DNA of 64,000 nt from Adenanthera pavonina. Its lineage: Eukaryota > Streptophyta > Magnoliopsida > Fabales > Fabaceae. Every line of letters starts with the position of its first letter. Position 1 is the stretch's first letter. The translations under genes and the position numbers were made by a program. Positions 60,564-64,000 of this stretch are shown one piece after another. The notes below the pieces were generated by a model. That model made no database searches and was not told the origin of the DNA. It was given only the letters and a program-made list of their open reading frames with translations. The stretch is from the NCBI GenBank assembly GCA_026686845.1, contig JAIVEN010000004.1:23716827-23780826 (forward strand). The letters run 5' to 3'.

Positions 60564-62634
60564 ATGAAAATGGCAAGGTTTAAGAATCCAAAAGTTAGGA
60601 AAGGGGAGTCAAGACCAACAAGATCTATCAAGTCTTAATACGCCTCCAAGGAAGGTGAGACTCAAAAGAGAAAAAGCAAATCTAGTAAGGGAATTCCTTC
60701 TAAGAAATAGAAAACCACTCCCACGATAGATTTGAAGAAACCTGCTTCTACTCACTTAAAGAAAACTATACCTGCTGGTCTTGTTCCTCCTCCTTCTTTT
60801 TCTTCCAGCACTGAGTCTAGGGAATAAGAGTTAACCACATAGCCACTATGGAGCAATGCTCATGTTTTAGGAGAATACATCATCAAATTTGTCAATAATA
60901 AGGTAATTAAGCCTCACTGTACAAATATGGAAGAGTTTCTTATTTCCAATAATTTTGATACTGGGTTTTGGATGTTTAGATACAAAAAATTGTTGGAAAT
61001 TATAAAGATATGATAATAAGGTTGTTAAAACTTGGTATGCTACCCTGAGGTATAACAGCAATAAAGAAAAATGGGAGGTAAATTTGAGGTCTAGAACCAT
61101 CTGGCTAATTGATAAGACCTTCAACGAAGCGTTGGAAATCCCAGGGCAAGATGGGCTGAAAATTGACTTCACCACTTCAAAGTACATGGATGAGGATGAG
61201 GCTGCAGATGAGGAAGGTGGCCCTTTCTTGAATTACAAAGAAAGTACAATGCTTAATACCCTATTTAGAAGGCATGAAAATAGGCCTCCTCTGAGTTTGC
61301 TGAAGCCCACTGATCTTAGTGTCCAAGTCAGAATCCTACACTACATTGTGTCTAGGATTATATTTAATAAAGAGGGAAGTTTCAATCTAATCACAAGGGC
61401 TGAAGCACATGTGATGACTGTCATCATGCGTGGCAAATTGATTAATATGGAACACATTATCCTTCCACATGGGCTAAGCCAACCACGATCACTGAGTTGT
61501 ATAATAGCCTATCTGCACTCATGCTGAGCATCAAAGATGAGCCAAATACTAAGTTTACTCATTTGTAAGATCATATTTTCTAGTTGGTAAAGAACATGAA
61601 AGTGGTTGCTGATGCGTATGAGGACATCATAGGTGCTTTTCCATCTATATTAGCTCCACCTTAGCCAGAATCCTCTGAGCTTATCAGGTCTCCTACTCCT
61701 GAACCTCCAAGCTGATTTGATCTGAGAAGGCTAAGGTGTGGGCTTTGAGGGTAGAGCAGCCTCGGAAGTTCCTGCTTGCTATTGTGAGCCACCTTTCTCA
61801 AAGAATAAGTCTTCTGACTTCCTAGCTCCTTTTCCAATCCATCTACCATCTTTCCTTTTAATTGTCATTCTCTGTAATTCTTCCTCTTTAAAAACTTCAG
61901 TGGGCTTGCCTTTTCCTTTTTCCAAGTATTGAATCATGGCTGATGATGATGAACATGCTACTGCTAAGGCTGTTAGAACTTTGGCCACTCCATAGACCTC
62001 CAGTAATGAGGCAAGCCCTGGTCCACCCTTGGACTATGGCATGGAGGAAGAGGCTCCTCTAGAAGCTAGCTCCTATGAGCATATAGTTGAAGATGCTCAG
62101 GATTCAATCCATTCTACTCAAGAATCTGAGCAAATAGAGAAGCTTGTAGTAGCTATAATTACGATACCAATTACTCAGGCTACTCTAAATGAGGAGAAAA
62201 ACCTTATGCCATATGTGGATCTTGCAACTATTGCACATGATGCTATTGTGCAAGCTCAAAGACTAAGGCTTGAAGAGATGTTTCCTCCTCCAACTCTTGA
62301 ACTTTCACCCTTTTCTGCTTATGGTCTCACAGAGGAAAGAAAGGCTCAACTGTCTCTTTCTAGAAAAGAGATGCAAGAGCTTCTTGAGGTCTTTGATGAT
62401 AAGGAAGCAAGCCCTAAAGCTTCTGCACCTTTTCCTTATATTAATCATGATCTGCCTTTTGTCCCTATTCCTCTTCATGCTATTCTAGTATCCCAGATAG
62501 CTCCTCCTGCTATACATGTTCAAGTTCCTAATGATACGAAAAAGGGAGAGAAGACATCTGAGCAAACTGGGAAGATGGCTACAGAACCATCTAGCAAGAC
62601 CTACAACAAGAAATCCAAGCCCAAGAAGAATTGA
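60564..62634 (+). pseudogene. Copia-2 third ORF (env position), internally shuffled
   Basis: Starts MKMARFKN and, like Copia-1, has TAA after IKS. Recognisable blocks are KFVNNKVIKPHCTNMEEFL, the open stretch 61084-61527 (RSRTIWLIDKTFNEALEI, ILHYIVSRIIFNKEGSFNLI), a heptad-like LVKNMKVVADAYEDI and the open C-terminal stretch 62029-62634. The last is acidic/Pro-rich (PGPPLDYGMEEE at the front) and ends with a basic KKSKPKKN. It gives the C-terminus missing from Copia-1. The block QYLEKGKGKPTEVFKEEEL is displaced and inverted (about 61714-61936). There is no signal peptide or membrane helix, so an envelope role is unlikely; a nucleic-acid-binding or gag-like role is only a guess. Confidence 0.7.
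61714..61936 (-). other. Inverted, displaced block of the third ORF
   Basis: The minus strand reads MIQYLEKGKGKPTEVFKEEE..., homologous to the Copia-1 segment HLEKGKGKSTEIFKEEELQR. In Copia-1 that segment precedes the heptad region in the same orientation. Here it follows the heptad region and is flipped, and about 30 codons that flank it in Copia-1 are absent. Confidence 0.8.
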
Positions 62635-62909
62635 TTAGATTTTAGGGTTGCTCAGTTTTACTTGTATTGCCTATTCATGTTTTTTATATTTCTTATAATG
62701 AAGAACTATCTTTGCTTTTAAAAATGTGTTTGCAATGTCATATACTTGTACTGAAACCTTAAATGAATTAATTCAATGAGATTCTCTATTTTCCTTCTGA
62801 TATGTTGTACATGCTACATTTATCTTCAAATTTTAGTGCATATATTAAGGGGGAGTTCTTAGAAGCAAATCCAAGTACTAATCCAATTTGAAGTTGTTTT
62901 GTCATCATC
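62635..62909 (+). other. 3' untranslated region of Copia-2
   Basis: AT-rich noncoding DNA between the third ORF and the polypurine tract. No gene is seen. Confidence 0.65.
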
Positions 62910-62923
62910 AAAAAGGGGGAGAA
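62910..62923 (+). other. Polypurine tract of Copia-2
   Basis: AAAAAGGGGGAGAA directly before TGTTGAATC, the 3' LTR start. It is the primer for plus-strand synthesis. The equivalent site of Copia-1 has been lost in its rearrangement. Confidence 0.92.
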
Positions 62924-64000
62924 TGTTGAATCAAGTGTTTTTGATGATTCCAAAACAACTGGAGTTTGGAACGAAGATATCAAAGGAGTACAAAAGATCT
63001 CAAGTGAAGAAATAAAAAAAAATGAGTACAAGACTAGTTTGTAGGATTTCTCACTGTATTCACATGAGTAAAAAGCTTTGATCTTTCACACAAATATTTT
63101 TAAAATGTGTTTTTCAACAATCCTATCTTAACTTACAAAATATTTGAAAAATACTCACTAAAGATGAATTTTGAACTATTAAAATTGATATGATGCCTTG
63201 AAAACTCAAACTCTGATAGCTGAAATTTGAACTCACAAAATTGTTGCCTCTAACAGATTAATTTCAGCCTGTGAAAATTTGAATTTCGGGAAAAAGAATA
63301 GTTTGTAAAAAATGAAAAATTCGTTTCAAGCTATATTAAAGTTCATTTAAAAGTGAAGTTTAAAAAGAGTTCCAAGTCAGTCCTCTGACCAACAAACTTT
63401 AGTTTTGAAAATTTGAACTTTAGAGAGACAATGTGTAAGTCTGTTCAGGTGTCCCTCTGACAGACGAACTTTGGTCTTTAGAAATTCAAACTTTAGAATA
63501 AGTCTGATAAGAGGTCTCCCTGACAGAGGAACTTTACTTTTTGAAAATTCGAATTTCGAAAAGAAGAACTTTTATACTATATTGAGTTGCTCACTGACAG
63601 ACAAATTTTAGGAACCAAAATTTGAATTTGAATGCACTGTAGCAATATGGAATAACTATTCACACTTATTTGAAGAACTTTATCCTTGAAAATTCGTATG
63701 TTCCAATATGAAAATATTTTTCAAAGACGAAAATTCAAATTTTGCCTTTGAACAAATGAACTTTGAAGTTCAATGTTAAAGTTTTTAACTTATGGTCTTT
63801 GCAAAATTCGTCTGTTAACACCTCAAAATTTAAACTTTGGATGTCAGACACATTAAATGTGGTTAGTGAATGAATAGTTTTGTAGAGTAACCATTGAGTA
63901 ACATCTCTAACGACTAGATTTTATCTCTAACATATAGTTAAGATAACAATCTATAAATAGAACTTCATTTGAAAGTGTGAGTAACAAATTTACGCTGTAT
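62924..64000 (+). repeat. 3' LTR of Copia-2, cut by window end
   Basis: Starts TGTTGAATCAAGTG. 1077 bp are visible, including the U3 modules (ACAGACGAACTTTGG near 63462). An 81-codon minus frame at its left edge is not a gene. Confidence 0.9.
63952..63959 (+). promoter_or_regulatory. TATA box of the Copia-2 3' LTR
   Basis: TATAAATA, intact here although damaged in the 5' LTR. If active it would read out of the element to the right. Confidence 0.6.

Larger units (their letters stand above)
51964..64000 (+). mobile_element. Ty1/copia retrotransposon Copia-2, runs off window
   Basis: Same family as Copia-1, plus strand: 5' LTR (truncated), PBS, gag, pol, spacer with solo LTR, third ORF, PPT, 3' LTR that continues past 64000. 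The 5' LTR lacks about the first 550 bp. No left target duplication can be read because the left end is lost. Confidence 0.92.

Overview
The window reads as AT-rich nuclear DNA of a flowering plant, probably a eudicot; the species cannot be fixed from sequence alone. The evidence is plant Ty3/gypsy and Ty1/copia LTR retrotransposons primed by initiator-Met tRNA, a CACTA DNA transposon, a Stowaway-type MITE and one compact two-exon gene model with a plant-like signal peptide. Nearly everything is transposon sequence. No intact multi-domain host gene is visible.

Left block (1-18686): a solo LTR (here LTR-B) spans 260-18681 with target duplication GTATT. It is split by a chromodomain-bearing gypsy element (Gypsy-A, minus strand, 680-16244, duplication CAAGG). 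Gypsy-A is itself hit twice: by a solo copia LTR in gag (6507-8136, duplication ATTTC) and by further gypsy LTRs in its 5' LTR (10535-15785). Then follow an ~800-bp tandem duplication (18871-20475), quiet AT-rich DNA, a MITE (21425-21728), and a candidate small secreted-peptide gene (22737-23447, one intron). That gene is the only good candidate for a resident gene.

Middle block (24623-41240): four nested layers, namely a diverged LTR-B copy, a gypsy LTR-A, a second solo LTR-B (25997-40374, duplication CACCT), and an 11.8-kb copia element (Copia-1, minus, 27119-38957, duplication GATTA). Copia-1 carries gag with a zinc knuckle, protease, integrase, RT/RNase H and a third ORF downstream of pol. 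Its 3' LTR has been replaced by a head-to-head LTR palindrome.

Right block (41241-64000): remnants of another LTR element; a 1.7-kb tandem repeat array whose first unit holds a 3.9-kb CACTA transposon (44622-48542, duplication CAA) carrying a Rab GTPase exon in antisense; a gypsy LTR fragment; and a second copia element (Copia-2, plus, 51964 to beyond the window end) of the same family as Copia-1. Copia-2 has a 5'-truncated LTR, integrase Asp-to-Asn changes, a solo LTR of a sister family in its spacer (58288-59913, duplication TTCAT), and a locally shuffled third ORF.

All transposon genes are decayed by stops and frameshifts. Several stops sit where the sister copy has TGG or CAG, as expected from decay of methylated cytosines. 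Insertion order follows from the nesting and the target duplications. Boundaries given to the base are read from terminal TG...CA and target duplications; boundaries described as approximate come from comparing copies by eye.
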